Of a stretch of DNA of 64,000 nucleotides, positions 15,672-24,052 are shown piece by piece; within the stretch, counting starts at the first letter, position 1; every line of letters starts with the position of its first letter. A program made the position numbers and the translations under genes. Source of the DNA: Nocardia anocheti (GTDB lineage Bacteria; Actinomycetota; Actinomycetes; Mycobacteriales; Mycobacteriaceae); the NCBI RefSeq assembly GCF_029675105.1, contig NZ_JAQQFV010000008.1, forward strand, positions 124,001-188,000. Reading direction: 5' to 3'. The notes under the pieces were generated by a model. That model had not been told where the DNA came from. It made no database searches and saw nothing but the letters and a program-made list of their open reading frames with translations.

Positions 15672-16408
15672 GCACCGTTCTGCTGCGCGAGGTCCCGGTC
15701 GACAGCGTCGTGCACCGGCTCTGGGCCGGGACCAAGATGATCGCCGCGTTCCTGATCAGCCTGCTGCTGATGTTCCTGCCGATGTGGCCGGTGCTCGGAC
15801 TGATCATCGCGTTCCTGGTGGTGATCTGGGTTGCCGCGCGCCTGCCGATCCGCACCCTGCCCCGGCTGCCGTGGTGGTTCTGGGGACTGGTCGCCGTCGG
15901 CGCGCTGATCAACGCGCCGATCGGCACCAAGGCGCTGCTCGGCTACGCGCAGGTGTTCGTCTTCGGCATGGTGCTGGTGGCCGCGTCGTTCCTCATCGCC
16001 TACACCACACCCATGGGCGAAGTGGCGCCCGCGCTCGCCAAACTCGGTGCGCCCCTGCGCAAGCTGGGCCTGCCGGTCGACGAGTGGGCGGTGGTCGTGG
16101 CGCTCACCCTGCGCGGTCTGCCGCTGCTGCTCGACGAGATCCGGGTGCTGCGCGCGGCCCGCAAGCTGCGCCCCAAGGACAACCTGATCCATCGCGCCGC
16201 CGACCAGAATCCGCTCATCGACATCCTCACCGCGTGCATGGCGGTGGCCTCGCGCCGCGCGGGCGAACTCGGCGAGGCCATCACCGCGCGCGGCGGCACC
16301 GGCATGCTCACCGCGCATCCGAGCAGACCCGGCCGCGCCGATGTGATCGCGCTGCTGATCGTCGTGGCGGTGTGCGCGGGCGGGGTGGCGCTGGGCACGG
16401 CGCTCTGA
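15668..16408 (+). CDS. ECF transporter T-component (EcfT)
   Basis: This 246-residue membrane protein has about five helices and two cytoplasmic Ala-Arg-x helices. The second reads VLRAARKLR, resembling the coupling motif that contacts the two ATPases. Its ATG overlaps the stop of the ATPase fusion (ATGA), so the two are made together. It is the scaffold that links the S-component to ATP hydrolysis. The conserved family segment EAITARGG is near the C-terminus. Confidence 0.9.
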   Translation: MSTVLLREVPVDSVVHRLWAGTKMIAAFLISLLLMFLPMWPVLGLIIAFLVVIWVAARLPIRTLPRLPWWFWGLVAVGALINAPIGTKALLGYAQVFVFGMVLVAASFLIAYTTPMGEVAPALAKLGAPLRKLGLPVDEWAVVVALTLRGLPLLLDEIRVLRAARKLRPKDNLIHRAADQNPLIDILTACMAVASRRAGELGEAITARGGTGMLTAHPSRPGRADVIALLIVVAVCAGGVALGTAL

Positions 16409-16456
16409 GGCCCGACCTCCCGGCCACCGCCCGCGCGCCGGGCGATACTGACTCGC

Positions 16457-17134
16457 GTGACCGACAGCGAGCACGCGATACCGGCTTGGCAGCGACCCAC
16501 CGAGGGTGAGTCCCGGCTCGCCGCGACCGGCGCCATCCTCGGGATCATCGTGGTGCAGGTGCTGCTGCCCAACGAGTTCCTGCCCGCGCCCGCGTGGGCG
16601 CTGCCCGCGCTGGAACTGGGCGTGCTGTTGATCCTGTTGATCGCCAACCCGAGCCGGATGGATCGGGAGGAACGCTGGATCCGCGGACTGAGCCTGGTGC
16701 TGGCCGGGCTGATCAGCGTCGCCACCGCGCTGTCGGCGCTGCGGCTGGTGCACACCATCGTCGTGAGCCAGACCGAGCAGGACGCGACCACGCTGCTCGG
16801 CAGCGGTGCGCTGATCTGGGCCACGAACGTGATCGCCTTCTCGCTCTGGTACTGGGAGTTCGATCGCGGCGGCCCGGCGGCCCGAGCCAACGGTCGGCAA
16901 CCCGTCCCCGACTTCCTGTTCCCGCAGATGCAGGACCCGCCCACCACCGACCCGGACTGGCGGCCGGAATACCTGGACTACCTGTATCTTTCCTTCACCA
17001 ATGCCGCGTCGTTCGCCCCCGCCGACGTGCTGCCGCTCTCGCGCTGGTGCAAGAGCGTGATGCTGGCGCAGTCGGCGATTTCGCTGGTCATCGCCACGCT
17101 GGTCATCTCACGGGCGATCAACATCCTGCACTGA
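16457..17134 (+). CDS. Integral membrane protein, DUF1345-like
   Basis: This 225-residue protein has about five to six hydrophobic segments. The YLDYLYLSFTNAASFAPAD stretch near residue 175, followed by a last helix, resembles the end of DUF1345-type membrane proteins and has some likeness to a two-helix ion-channel pore. A cytoplasmic or periplasmic loop rich in Pro, Asp and Gln lies at about residues 140-170. GTG 16457 is the likely start. It lies 48 bp after the ECF T-component in the same direction; a functional link is not shown. Confidence 0.7.
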   Translation: MTDSEHAIPAWQRPTEGESRLAATGAILGIIVVQVLLPNEFLPAPAWALPALELGVLLILLIANPSRMDREERWIRGLSLVLAGLISVATALSALRLVHTIVVSQTEQDATTLLGSGALIWATNVIAFSLWYWEFDRGGPAARANGRQPVPDFLFPQMQDPPTTDPDWRPEYLDYLYLSFTNAASFAPADVLPLSRWCKSVMLAQSAISLVIATLVISRAINILH

Positions 17135-17347
17135 CCTCATAGCAATTATCTATGAGAGATCTCAGGTTTAAAATCCGATTCCGCCTGTCGGCAACCCCAC
17201 AGCGGGCTATGGTTCAACCGATAATTCGAGCTGGACCGCTGTACGCGCCGTCACTCGGTTCTCGGGGGAGCCACGACCGCGGCGCTTTCGTTCGGGCACG
17301 TCAATTCGTTTGGCACGTCACCTGATGAACCAGATGGGAACGTACAC
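17135..17347. other. Intergenic region, leader of the secreted-protein gene
   Basis: These 213 bp without a gene include an AT-rich stretch at about 17140-17180 (TAGCAATTATCTATGAGAG, then GGTTTAAAATC), which is a plausible promoter zone for the gene at 17348. No coding potential or strong hairpin was seen. Confidence 0.4.
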
Positions 17348-17986
17348 ATGATCATCCGTAAGATCGCCGCGGTCGCCATCCCAGCGCTCGCGGCAGCGCT
17401 GGTCGGAACCGGCATCTCCCATGCCGATCCGGTCACTCCCAATGTCGACTACCGCACGGAATTGGTCGGCAACAAGGTCGTCACCACCCTGACCAACGGG
17501 ACTTTCGAGCTCACCGGCAACGGGGTCGAGATCCGTGATCAGGCGGGGGCCGCCGTGGTCGCCCTGCCGCTGTCGGTGCGCGACGGCAGCCTCGAGTACC
17601 CGCTGCCGCACGCGGTGAGCCAGAACCAGACCGTTCTGGAGATCACCGCCGTGAAGGACGTGGCCCTCGCGAAACCCAATCTCACGCCGGTCGCCTCGCC
17701 CGCGGAAAACTATGCGGCACAGGCGAACTTCGCCTCGACCTTCGGCTTGGCCACTGCGGTCGGCAGCTTCGTCGGCATGGCCATCGGCGCGGTGATCGGC
17801 CTGGTCGTCGGCGCGGCGGCCGGTGGCGTCGGCGCGATTCCCGGCTTCATCACCGGGGCCAGCATCGGCGGCATCATCGGCAGCCTGGTCGTCGGTGGTC
17901 CCACGCTGATCGTGGCGGGCCTGGACCTGATCAACACCCTGGCCGCCCCGCCCGGCACCACCCAGTGGGCGCAGCAGACCAGCTGA
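17348..17986 (+). CDS. Secreted protein with beta-like domain and glycine-rich hydrophobic tail
   Basis: This 212-residue protein has a signal peptide (IIRKIAAVAIPALAAALVGTGISHA). A polar domain of about 90 residues, rich in beta-prone Thr and Val, follows, then a C-terminal half dominated by Gly and Ala (GMAIGAVIGLVVGAAAGGVG, then ITGASIGGIIGSLVVGG). That pattern is a glycine zipper of the kind that packs membrane helices. The layout matches the two secreted proteins at 36313 and 38446, though sequence likeness is low. It could insert in the outer mycolate layer; this is inference. A hairpin follows. Confidence 0.75.
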   Translation: MIIRKIAAVAIPALAAALVGTGISHADPVTPNVDYRTELVGNKVVTTLTNGTFELTGNGVEIRDQAGAAVVALPLSVRDGSLEYPLPHAVSQNQTVLEITAVKDVALAKPNLTPVASPAENYAAQANFASTFGLATAVGSFVGMAIGAVIGLVVGAAAGGVGAIPGFITGASIGGIIGSLVVGGPTLIVAGLDLINTLAAPPGTTQWAQQTS

Positions 17987-17999
17987 CCTGTGCCCCAGT

Positions 18000-18041
18000 C
18001 ACTCTCGTGCCGGGCGTTACCACCGGCCCGGCACGGGAGTG
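18000..18041 (+). terminator. Hairpin terminator after the secreted-protein gene
   Basis: A 16-bp stem (CACTCTCGTGCCGGGC pairs with GCCCGGCACGGGAGTG, one G-U pair) with a loop of about 10 nt begins 14 bp after the stop codon. It lies between convergent genes. Confidence 0.7.
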
Positions 18042-18139
18042 CCCTGCGGAAAGACGTGCCGAGGCCCGCGAAAGACCATCGGGCAAACTCTCGGCACGCT
18101 GATCCGGCGGACCGGTGGCGGCCGGTCCGCCGGGGCAGA

Positions 18140-18319
18140 TCAGTGCTGTTCGCGCACAGCCTTCTTGGCCGCTTCCTGCGCGGAATCGACCTGGCCCGCG
18201 AACTTCCCGCCGGTCTTGGCGTCGACCACATCACCGGCCTTGTCGATGATGCCGTCCACCTTGTCGGCGTTCTTGGCCGCCAGATCCATCGCCTTGCCCG
18301 CCAGGTTCTTGAAATCCAC
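18140..18319 (-). CDS. Small antitoxin-like protein (Rv0909/MT0933 type)
   Basis: This 59-residue protein reads VDFKNLAGKAMDLAAKNADK, then GIIDKAGDVVDAKTGGKF and QEAAKKAVREQH. The ADK...DKAG...D-x-KTGGK pattern is that of the small MT0933/Rv0909-type family (PF14013). That family was annotated as antitoxin because Rv0909 lies next to a toxin. GTG 18319 is preceded by GAGGAG at good spacing. No toxin gene is adjacent. A paralogue with the same core lies at 20700, on the far side of the DNA ligase gene. Antitoxin activity is therefore unproven. Confidence 0.82.
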   Translation of the reverse strand: MDFKNLAGKAMDLAAKNADKVDGIIDKAGDVVDAKTGGKFAGQVDSAQEAAKKAVREQH

Positions 18320-18392
18320 CGTGCACTCCTCGCTGTGTCCAACCGCTCCAACGCGATCACCCTAGCAACACCACAGCTTTCGTGGACAGGGC

Positions 18393-20651
18393 TCAGCGGC
18401 GCGAACCGGTCACACCGTCCCACACCGGATGCCACAGCCTGCCGGTGTCGGTCCACGCCTGGAAGCGCACGGTGCCGGTGAGTTCAGGGTCCACCCACTG
18501 GGCGTCGCGCCGCTCGTCGGCGGTCAGCTCGTTGACGAACGGTGACGTCTCGCGCCGCAGTCGCCCCAGTTCGGTGGCGATGCGTGCGGCCTGCTCGTCC
18601 CCGAAACCGGTGCCCACCCGGCCCACGTAGACCAGCCCGTTCTCGTGCGGAATACCCAGCAGCAGCGACTTGAACTGCCGTTTCTCGCTGCGCCGCCACC
18701 CGCCCACCACCACGTACCTGGTCCGCCAGTTGCGCTCCTTGAGCCAGGTGTGGGCCCGCTTGCCCGGCTGATACACCGAGTCGCGCCGCTTGGCGACCAC
18801 GCCCTCCTGCCCCTGGTCGCGACTGTCGGCCATCGCCTCCGCGCCCGAACCATCCAGCAGCGTGGACACATTCATCGACGGAGCCAGCTTGCCCAGCGCC
18901 TCGAGCACGGCCCGGCGATCGGTGTATCTCTTGCGCAGCAGCGAGGTGCCGTCCAGGTGCAGCACATCGAAGGCGACGAAGATCGCCCGCGCCGAATCCG
19001 CCTGGAGCGCCGAGATATCCGACAGGCCCGCGTCGTCGAGGACCACCGCCTCACCGTCGAGCACCACGCGGTGCCCGGCCAGTTCCTGACCGAGGGCGGC
19101 CATGCGCGGATACCGCGCGGTGACGGTGTTCCCGGCCCGACTGCGCACGGTGACGGTGCCGTCCTCGATCTCGACGATCACCCGGAAGCCGTCCCACTTG
19201 GTCTCGAAGGCCCAGTCCCGCGCCGACAGGCCGGTCACCTCACCCGCGGTGGCGAGCATGGGCGACAGGCCACGCGGAAGTGTGCCGGAACCGTTGTCCG
19301 ACACCGGTTCCCGGCGGGTCTGGTCGCGCATGTAGTGCATGAGCCACTGGTCACCCTTGGTCTGGATGAAGGCGTAGCGGCCGTGCAGGCGCTCGCCGTC
19401 GAGTTCGACGATCACCTCGTCCTCGCGCCACTTCTCGGTGAGGTAGGTGCCCGAATCCCAGATGGTCATCTCCCCCGCGCCGTATTCGCCCCTGGGGATG
19501 GTGCCGTGGAAGTCCAGGTACTCCATCGGGTGGTCCTCGGTGCGCACGGCGAGGCGGTTGTGTTTCGGCTCGGTCGGCGGGCCCTTGGGCACGGCCCAGG
19601 AGGCGAGGACGCCCTCGTGTTCGAGGCGCACGTCCCAGTGCAGGCGGCGGGCGTGGTGTTCCTGGATGACGTAGCGGTTGCCGGGGCCGGGCGCCGGTGT
19701 GGCGGCGGGGACCGGTTCGGGCGTGCGATCCGGATCGCGCATGCTGCGGTACTTGGTGAGGGCGTCGGCCAGGGGTGGATCGAGGGCAGCGAGCAGGTCG
19801 CCGTCGGCCTGCCAGCGGGCCAGCACCTCGTCGAAACGCAACTGGCGCAGGGCATCCACGTCTTCGATCTCGGCCCAGGTGCGGGGGGCGGCGGCGTGTG
19901 GGTGGGCGCGGCCGCGCATCGAGTACGGGGCGATGGTGGTCTTGGCGGCGTTGTTCTGACTCCAGTCGAGGAACACCTTGCCGGTGCGCGCCGCCTTGGC
20001 CATGGTCGCCGTCACCAGATCCGGGTGCAGCTGTTGGAGATTGGTGGCCACCTGCTTGGCCACGGTCGACGCGCCGGAGGAGCTCATGACGCGGTCCAGT
20101 GGCACGTAGAGATGAATGCCCTTGCTACCGCTGGTCACCGGGAACGCCCGCAGACCGATCCCGGCGACCATGTCACGCACGGCCAGCGCCACCCGCGCGC
20201 ACTCGGCCAGTCCGGCGTCCGGTCCCGGGTCGAGGTCGAAGACGATCCTGGTGGCGGGCCCGCGCTGTTCGCCGTCGAAACGCCATTGCGGCACATGGAC
20301 TTCCAGCGCGGCCTGCTGTCCCAGCCAGGCCAGCCCCGCCTCGGAGTCGATCACCGGATACACCACGCGACGGCTGGAGTGTTCCATCGCGACCCGGTGG
20401 ATCCAGGCGGGCGCGTGCTCGGGCAGGTTCTTCTCGAAGAAGTCGGCGTGGTCCACGCCGTTGGGCCACCGCTTGCGGGTGACCGGCCGCCCGACCAGGT
20501 GGGGCAGCATCGCCGGGGCGATCGCCGAATAGTAGGCGATCACCTCACCTTTGGTCGTTCCGGTCTCCGGGTACAGCACCTTGTCGAGGTTGCTGAGCTC
20601 GACCTCGATACCCGGTTCACCCGGTGACCCCCGGAACTCGCGGCGGACCAT
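18393..20651 (-). CDS. ligD: Multifunctional non-homologous end-joining DNA ligase LigD
   Basis: This 752-residue protein has three domains in the mycobacterial order: polymerase/primase (about 1-290), 3'-phosphoesterase (about 320-460) and ATP-dependent ligase (about 470-752). The phosphoesterase shows HHARRLHWDVRLE and GTIPRGEYGAGEM. The ligase shows ETKWDGFR with active-site Lys485. LigD works with Ku to fill, trim and seal double-strand breaks. No ku gene is in the window. The length is close to M. tuberculosis LigD. Small antitoxin-like genes flank it on both sides in the same direction. Confidence 0.95.
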   Translation of the reverse strand: MVRREFRGSPGEPGIEVELSNLDKVLYPETGTTKGEVIAYYSAIAPAMLPHLVGRPVTRKRWPNGVDHADFFEKNLPEHAPAWIHRVAMEHSSRRVVYPVIDSEAGLAWLGQQAALEVHVPQWRFDGEQRGPATRIVFDLDPGPDAGLAECARVALAVRDMVAGIGLRAFPVTSGSKGIHLYVPLDRVMSSSGASTVAKQVATNLQQLHPDLVTATMAKAARTGKVFLDWSQNNAAKTTIAPYSMRGRAHPHAAAPRTWAEIEDVDALRQLRFDEVLARWQADGDLLAALDPPLADALTKYRSMRDPDRTPEPVPAATPAPGPGNRYVIQEHHARRLHWDVRLEHEGVLASWAVPKGPPTEPKHNRLAVRTEDHPMEYLDFHGTIPRGEYGAGEMTIWDSGTYLTEKWREDEVIVELDGERLHGRYAFIQTKGDQWLMHYMRDQTRREPVSDNGSGTLPRGLSPMLATAGEVTGLSARDWAFETKWDGFRVIVEIEDGTVTVRSRAGNTVTARYPRMAALGQELAGHRVVLDGEAVVLDDAGLSDISALQADSARAIFVAFDVLHLDGTSLLRKRYTDRRAVLEALGKLAPSMNVSTLLDGSGAEAMADSRDQGQEGVVAKRRDSVYQPGKRAHTWLKERNWRTRYVVVGGWRRSEKRQFKSLLLGIPHENGLVYVGRVGTGFGDEQAARIATELGRLRRETSPFVNELTADERRDAQWVDPELTGTVRFQAWTDTGRLWHPVWDGVTGSRR

Positions 20652-20699
20652 CGACGCGGTTCGGCGGCGGGGACCGAAACCCGGCCCCCGCGCACCGAA

Positions 20700-20954
20700 T
20701 CAGGCCTTCGGCCCCGGATCGGTCGGCGCGGGACCGCCGGTGGCCGGTCCCTGACCGGTGCCGGGCTGCTGCGGCGGCACGACCTTCTTGGCCGCGTCCT
20801 TGCCCTTTTCGATCTTGTCGCTGTACTTGCCGCCGGTCTTCTCATCGATGAACGAACCGGCCTTGTCGACCGCGTCGTTGATCTTGTCGGCGTTCTGGGC
20901 GGCGGCGTCCTTGCCCTTACCGAGCAGGCCCTTCAAGGTATCCACGAGACTCAT
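20700..20954 (-). CDS. Small antitoxin-like protein (Rv0909/MT0933 type) with Pro-rich tail
   Basis: This 84-residue protein shares the ADK...DKAG...DEKTGGKYSDKIEK core with the 59-residue protein at 18140. It carries an extra tail of about 24 residues rich in Pro and Gly (VPPQQPGTGQGPATGG). It lies between ligD and the MBL-fold gene. In M. tuberculosis the homologous Rv0909 lies near Rv0905 and Rv0906, matching the echA6 and MBL genes here. No SRPBCC-type toxin gene such as Rv0910 is adjacent. Confidence 0.82.
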   Translation of the reverse strand: MSLVDTLKGLLGKGKDAAAQNADKINDAVDKAGSFIDEKTGGKYSDKIEKGKDAAKKVVPPQQPGTGQGPATGGPAPTDPGPKA

Positions 20955-20981
20955 CTGCCGAAATTCCTTTCGCGAGGAGGG

Positions 20982-22115
20982 TCACTCCACATCTTCCCAC
21001 CACGAAACCCGTGGCGGGAGGTCATTCGGAACCACCCGCTGGCCCGGCTTGGGCACGACGATCGCCGTACCGGCCGCGTCGGCGGCCGCGACCAGCCGCC
21101 GGACGGGTTCGGCCCAGCGGTGGAAGGCCAGGTTGAAGGTGGCCCAGTGGATCGGGACCAGCAGCCCGTAGCCCGGATCACCCAGGCACAGGTCGGCGTG
21201 CGCACGCACCGCCTCCTCGGGATTCATGTGCACATCGGTCCAGCGTTCGTCGTAGGCGCCGATGGGCAGCAGCGTCAGATCGAACGGCCCGAGCACCGCG
21301 CCCGCCTGCGCGAACGCCTTGGTGTAGCCGGTGTCGCCGCCGAAGTACACCCGCTTGATGGGCCCGGCCAGCGCCCAGGACGCCCACAGCGTGGTGTTGC
21401 GGACCAGGCCGCGACCGGAGAAGTGCCTGGCCTCGGCGCAGGTGATGGTCAGGCCGCGATCGTCCTTGTCGTGCCCGACCGAGACCGAGCCACCCCAGTC
21501 CAGCTCGATGATCCGGTACTCGGGCACACCCCACTGCCGCAGGTGCGCACCGATGCCGGTGGGCACCACGAAGGGGGCCAGCTGACCGCGCACGAGCGCG
21601 TCGACGGTGGCCTTGTCCAGGTGGTCGTAGTGATCGTGGGAGATGATCACCGCGTCCACGCTGGGCAGCGCGGCCAGCGCACCAGGGACCGGATGCAGCC
21701 GGGCCGGGCCGATGAGCGGTGACGGCGAGACCCGCTCGCTCCACACCGGGTCGGCCAGCACGCGGTAGCCGTCGAGTTCGATCAGCGCGCTGGCGTGCCC
21801 GTACCAGGTGACCGCCAGCTCGGCGGCCTGCTCGGGGACAGCGGGCGTGACCAGCGGCACCGGTTTGCCCGGCCTGCCGACCCTGCCCTTGGTGAGCCCG
21901 GACCACAGCAGCGACGGCGCGGCACCGGCCGCGAGCATGCTGCTGGGTTCGGTGTTGTGGAAACGGCCGTCCCGATAGGACGACTTGCCCAGGGCGGTCG
22001 GCTCGATGGCCGACGGCCCGGCGCCGAGCGCGGTGGGCAGACCCCACACCGCGCGCGCCACCCAGGCGAGCCCGAGCGAGCTCGCCACCGACCCCGCGAC
22101 GCGCGCGAGGCTCAT
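20982..22115 (-). CDS. MBL-fold metal-dependent hydrolase (Rv0906-like)
   Basis: This 377-residue protein has the metallo-beta-lactamase fold with the zinc motif SHDHYDHLD and a later YFGGDTGYT segment. The overall pattern is NAPE-PLD or UlaG-like, meaning phosphodiesterase or lactonase activity rather than antibiotic hydrolysis. The N-terminus (MSLARVAGSVASSLGLAWVARAV) is hydrophobic and may be a membrane anchor or signal. The ATG at 22115 overlaps the stop of the enoyl-CoA hydratase; an in-frame GTG lies one codon upstream. Gene order matches Rv0905-Rv0906. Confidence 0.85.
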   Translation of the reverse strand: MSLARVAGSVASSLGLAWVARAVWGLPTALGAGPSAIEPTALGKSSYRDGRFHNTEPSSMLAAGAAPSLLWSGLTKGRVGRPGKPVPLVTPAVPEQAAELAVTWYGHASALIELDGYRVLADPVWSERVSPSPLIGPARLHPVPGALAALPSVDAVIISHDHYDHLDKATVDALVRGQLAPFVVPTGIGAHLRQWGVPEYRIIELDWGGSVSVGHDKDDRGLTITCAEARHFSGRGLVRNTTLWASWALAGPIKRVYFGGDTGYTKAFAQAGAVLGPFDLTLLPIGAYDERWTDVHMNPEEAVRAHADLCLGDPGYGLLVPIHWATFNLAFHRWAEPVRRLVAAADAAGTAIVVPKPGQRVVPNDLPPRVSWWEDVE

Positions 22116-22843
22116 CACCGGCCCACGAATTTCGCGGGACGCTTCTCCTGCCGAGCCAATCGACCCTCCTTCGCGTCGTCACTGGTCCAGGCGGCTTCCA
22201 GCGCGGCCTGCTGGATCGCGCTGGCCGGTGCCCTGGTGCCGTCGTCGTTGAGCATGAGCTTCATCGCCCGCAGCGACAGCGGGGCCAGCGCGGCGATGGA
22301 TTTCGCCCAATCCTTGGCATCGGCCAGCGTGCCCAGCTTGTTGGCGAAGCCGTAGGCGTAGGCGTCGGCGGCCGAGACCGATTCGGCCCCGAGCAGGATG
22401 GTGCGGGCCGGGCCGCCGCCGATCAGTGAGACCAGTCGGCTCACCGTCCAGCGGTCCACCGAGATGCCCAGCTTGGCGGCGGGCACCGCGATGTAGGCGT
22501 CGGGTTCGATCACCCGCAGGTCCGAGGCCAGGGCCAGCTGCACGCCCGCGCCGAGCGCGCCGCCGTTGATCGCCGAGATCACCGGCACCGGAAGCGATTC
22601 GATGGTGTGCAGCATGTCGAGCAGCCCGGACAGGAACGACTCGGAGTACACGCCGGTCAGGTCGGCACCGGCGCTGAAGATGGGACCGCGGCCGGTCAGC
22701 ACGATGACGCGGGCGCCCTGGTCGACCGCGTCGAGCATCGCGGCGCGCAGCTGGCCCACCAGGTCCTCGTTGAGCGCGTTGCGGCGCTGTTCGCGCTGCA
22801 ATTCGATCGTGATCACGTCACCGTCGCGGGTCACGCCGAGCAT
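22115..22843 (-). CDS. echA6: Enoyl-CoA hydratase/isomerase family protein (EchA6-like)
   Basis: This 242-residue crotonase-fold protein shows the oxyanion-hole segments RRNALNEDL and GRGPIFSAGADLTG, and the AINGGALGAGVQLALASDLR region. The usual catalytic glutamates are not clear. In M. tuberculosis EchA6 lacks hydratase activity and carries acyl chains for mycolic acid synthesis; the same could hold here. ATG 22843 is preceded by GGGGAGG. It overlaps the MBL-fold gene, so the two are co-expressed. The assignment to EchA6 rests on neighbourhood and length. Confidence 0.8.
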   Translation of the reverse strand: MLGVTRDGDVITIELQREQRRNALNEDLVGQLRAAMLDAVDQGARVIVLTGRGPIFSAGADLTGVYSESFLSGLLDMLHTIESLPVPVISAINGGALGAGVQLALASDLRVIEPDAYIAVPAAKLGISVDRWTVSRLVSLIGGGPARTILLGAESVSAADAYAYGFANKLGTLADAKDWAKSIAALAPLSLRAMKLMLNDDGTRAPASAIQQAALEAAWTSDDAKEGRLARQEKRPAKFVGR

Positions 22844-22933
22844 GGATCCTCCCCAGAAGGACGGGTTCACTGAATGTCTTCACTTTGCCACAGGCCGGGG
22901 TCGACGCCCCGCAAGGCGATAGCATCGGCGGCT

Positions 22934-24052
22934 GTGGCGACCGACTTCGACATCCTGGTGATCGGCGCGGGCCAGGCCGGATTGTCGGCCGGGTACCACC
23001 TGCGCAGGCGGGGGCTGGTGCCCGAACGCGACTTCCTGATCGTCGACCACGCGCCCGGCCCCGGCGGCGCCTGGCAGTTCCGCTGGCCCTCGCTCACGCT
23101 CACCACGGTGAACCGCGTGCACGATCTGCCCGGGATGTCCTTCGCCGAGACCCTGCCCGCCGGATCGGAGTCCGCGCCCGCCGCGACTGCCGTGCCGCAC
23201 TATTACGAACTCTACGAAAAGCGCTTCGACCTGCGTGTTCACCGTCAGGTCTCGGTGCGGGTGGTCTGTGACCGGACCGCCGACGGGCAGACCTGCGCGG
23301 GCCGTGGCGAGGTGTTGCGGGTGGAGACCGAGGGCGCGGACACCCTGCGGGTGCGCGGCCTGATCAACGGCACCGGCACCTGGGAACACCCGTTCATCCC
23401 GGTGTATCCGGGCGCGGGCGAGTTCGCCGGACGGCAACTACACACCCGCGACTACCGCACCCCGGACGAGTTCGCGGGCCAGCACGTGGTGGTGGTCGGC
23501 GGCGGGATCTCGGCCGTGCAGTTGCTCGACGAGATCTCCCAGGTGACCTCCACCACGTGGGTCACCAGAACCGAGCCGCGCTGGCGGGAGACACCGTTCG
23601 TGGAGCAGGACGGCCGCGACGCGGTGGCGCTCGTGGAGGACCGCGTCCGGCGCGGACTGCCACCGGGTTCGGTGGTCTCGGTGACCGGTCTGCCGCTCGA
23701 CGACCGGCTGCGGGCCGCCCGCGATCGTGGCGCGCTGGACCGGCTGCCCATGTTCGAGCGGATCGAGCCCGACGGGGTGCGCTGGGCCGACGGGCGGTTC
23801 CAGGCCGCCGATGTCATCCTGTGGGCGACCGGCTTCCGCAGCGCGCTGGACCATCTGGCGCCGCTGCGCCTGCGCGGGCCGGGCGGCGGGATCACCATGA
23901 CCGGGCGGCTGGCCACCCAGGTCGCGGTCGACCCGCGCGTCCACCTGATCGGCTACGGGCCCTCGGCCAGCACGATCGGCGCCAACCGGGCCGGACGGGC
24001 CGCGGCCGCCGAACTCACCGACTACCTCGGGATCACTCCAGACCGGCGCTGA
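22934..24052 (+). CDS. FAD-dependent NAD(P)-binding oxidoreductase (flavin monooxygenase-like)
   Basis: This protein of about 372 residues has an FAD-binding Rossmann motif (VIGAGQAGLSAGY) near the N-terminus and a second, NAD(P)-binding one (VVVGGGISAVQ) near residue 190. ATGFRSALDHLAPL, near residue 300, is typical of flavin-containing monooxygenases and related reductases. GTG 22934 gives the conserved ATDFDILVIGAG start. Substrate is unknown. It is divergent from echA6 and ends in a 20-bp overlap with the convergent aldo/keto reductase. Confidence 0.85.
   Translation: MATDFDILVIGAGQAGLSAGYHLRRRGLVPERDFLIVDHAPGPGGAWQFRWPSLTLTTVNRVHDLPGMSFAETLPAGSESAPAATAVPHYYELYEKRFDLRVHRQVSVRVVCDRTADGQTCAGRGEVLRVETEGADTLRVRGLINGTGTWEHPFIPVYPGAGEFAGRQLHTRDYRTPDEFAGQHVVVVGGGISAVQLLDEISQVTSTTWVTRTEPRWRETPFVEQDGRDAVALVEDRVRRGLPPGSVVSVTGLPLDDRLRAARDRGALDRLPMFERIEPDGVRWADGRFQAADVILWATGFRSALDHLAPLRLRGPGGGITMTGRLATQVAVDPRVHLIGYGPSASTIGANRAGRAAAAELTDYLGITPDRR

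Noticed and set aside
18140..18319. CsbD-like stress protein as alternative reading of the small gene
   Set aside because: The DKAG...KTGGK core matches the Rv0909/MT0933 family better, and the paralogue at 20700 supports that.
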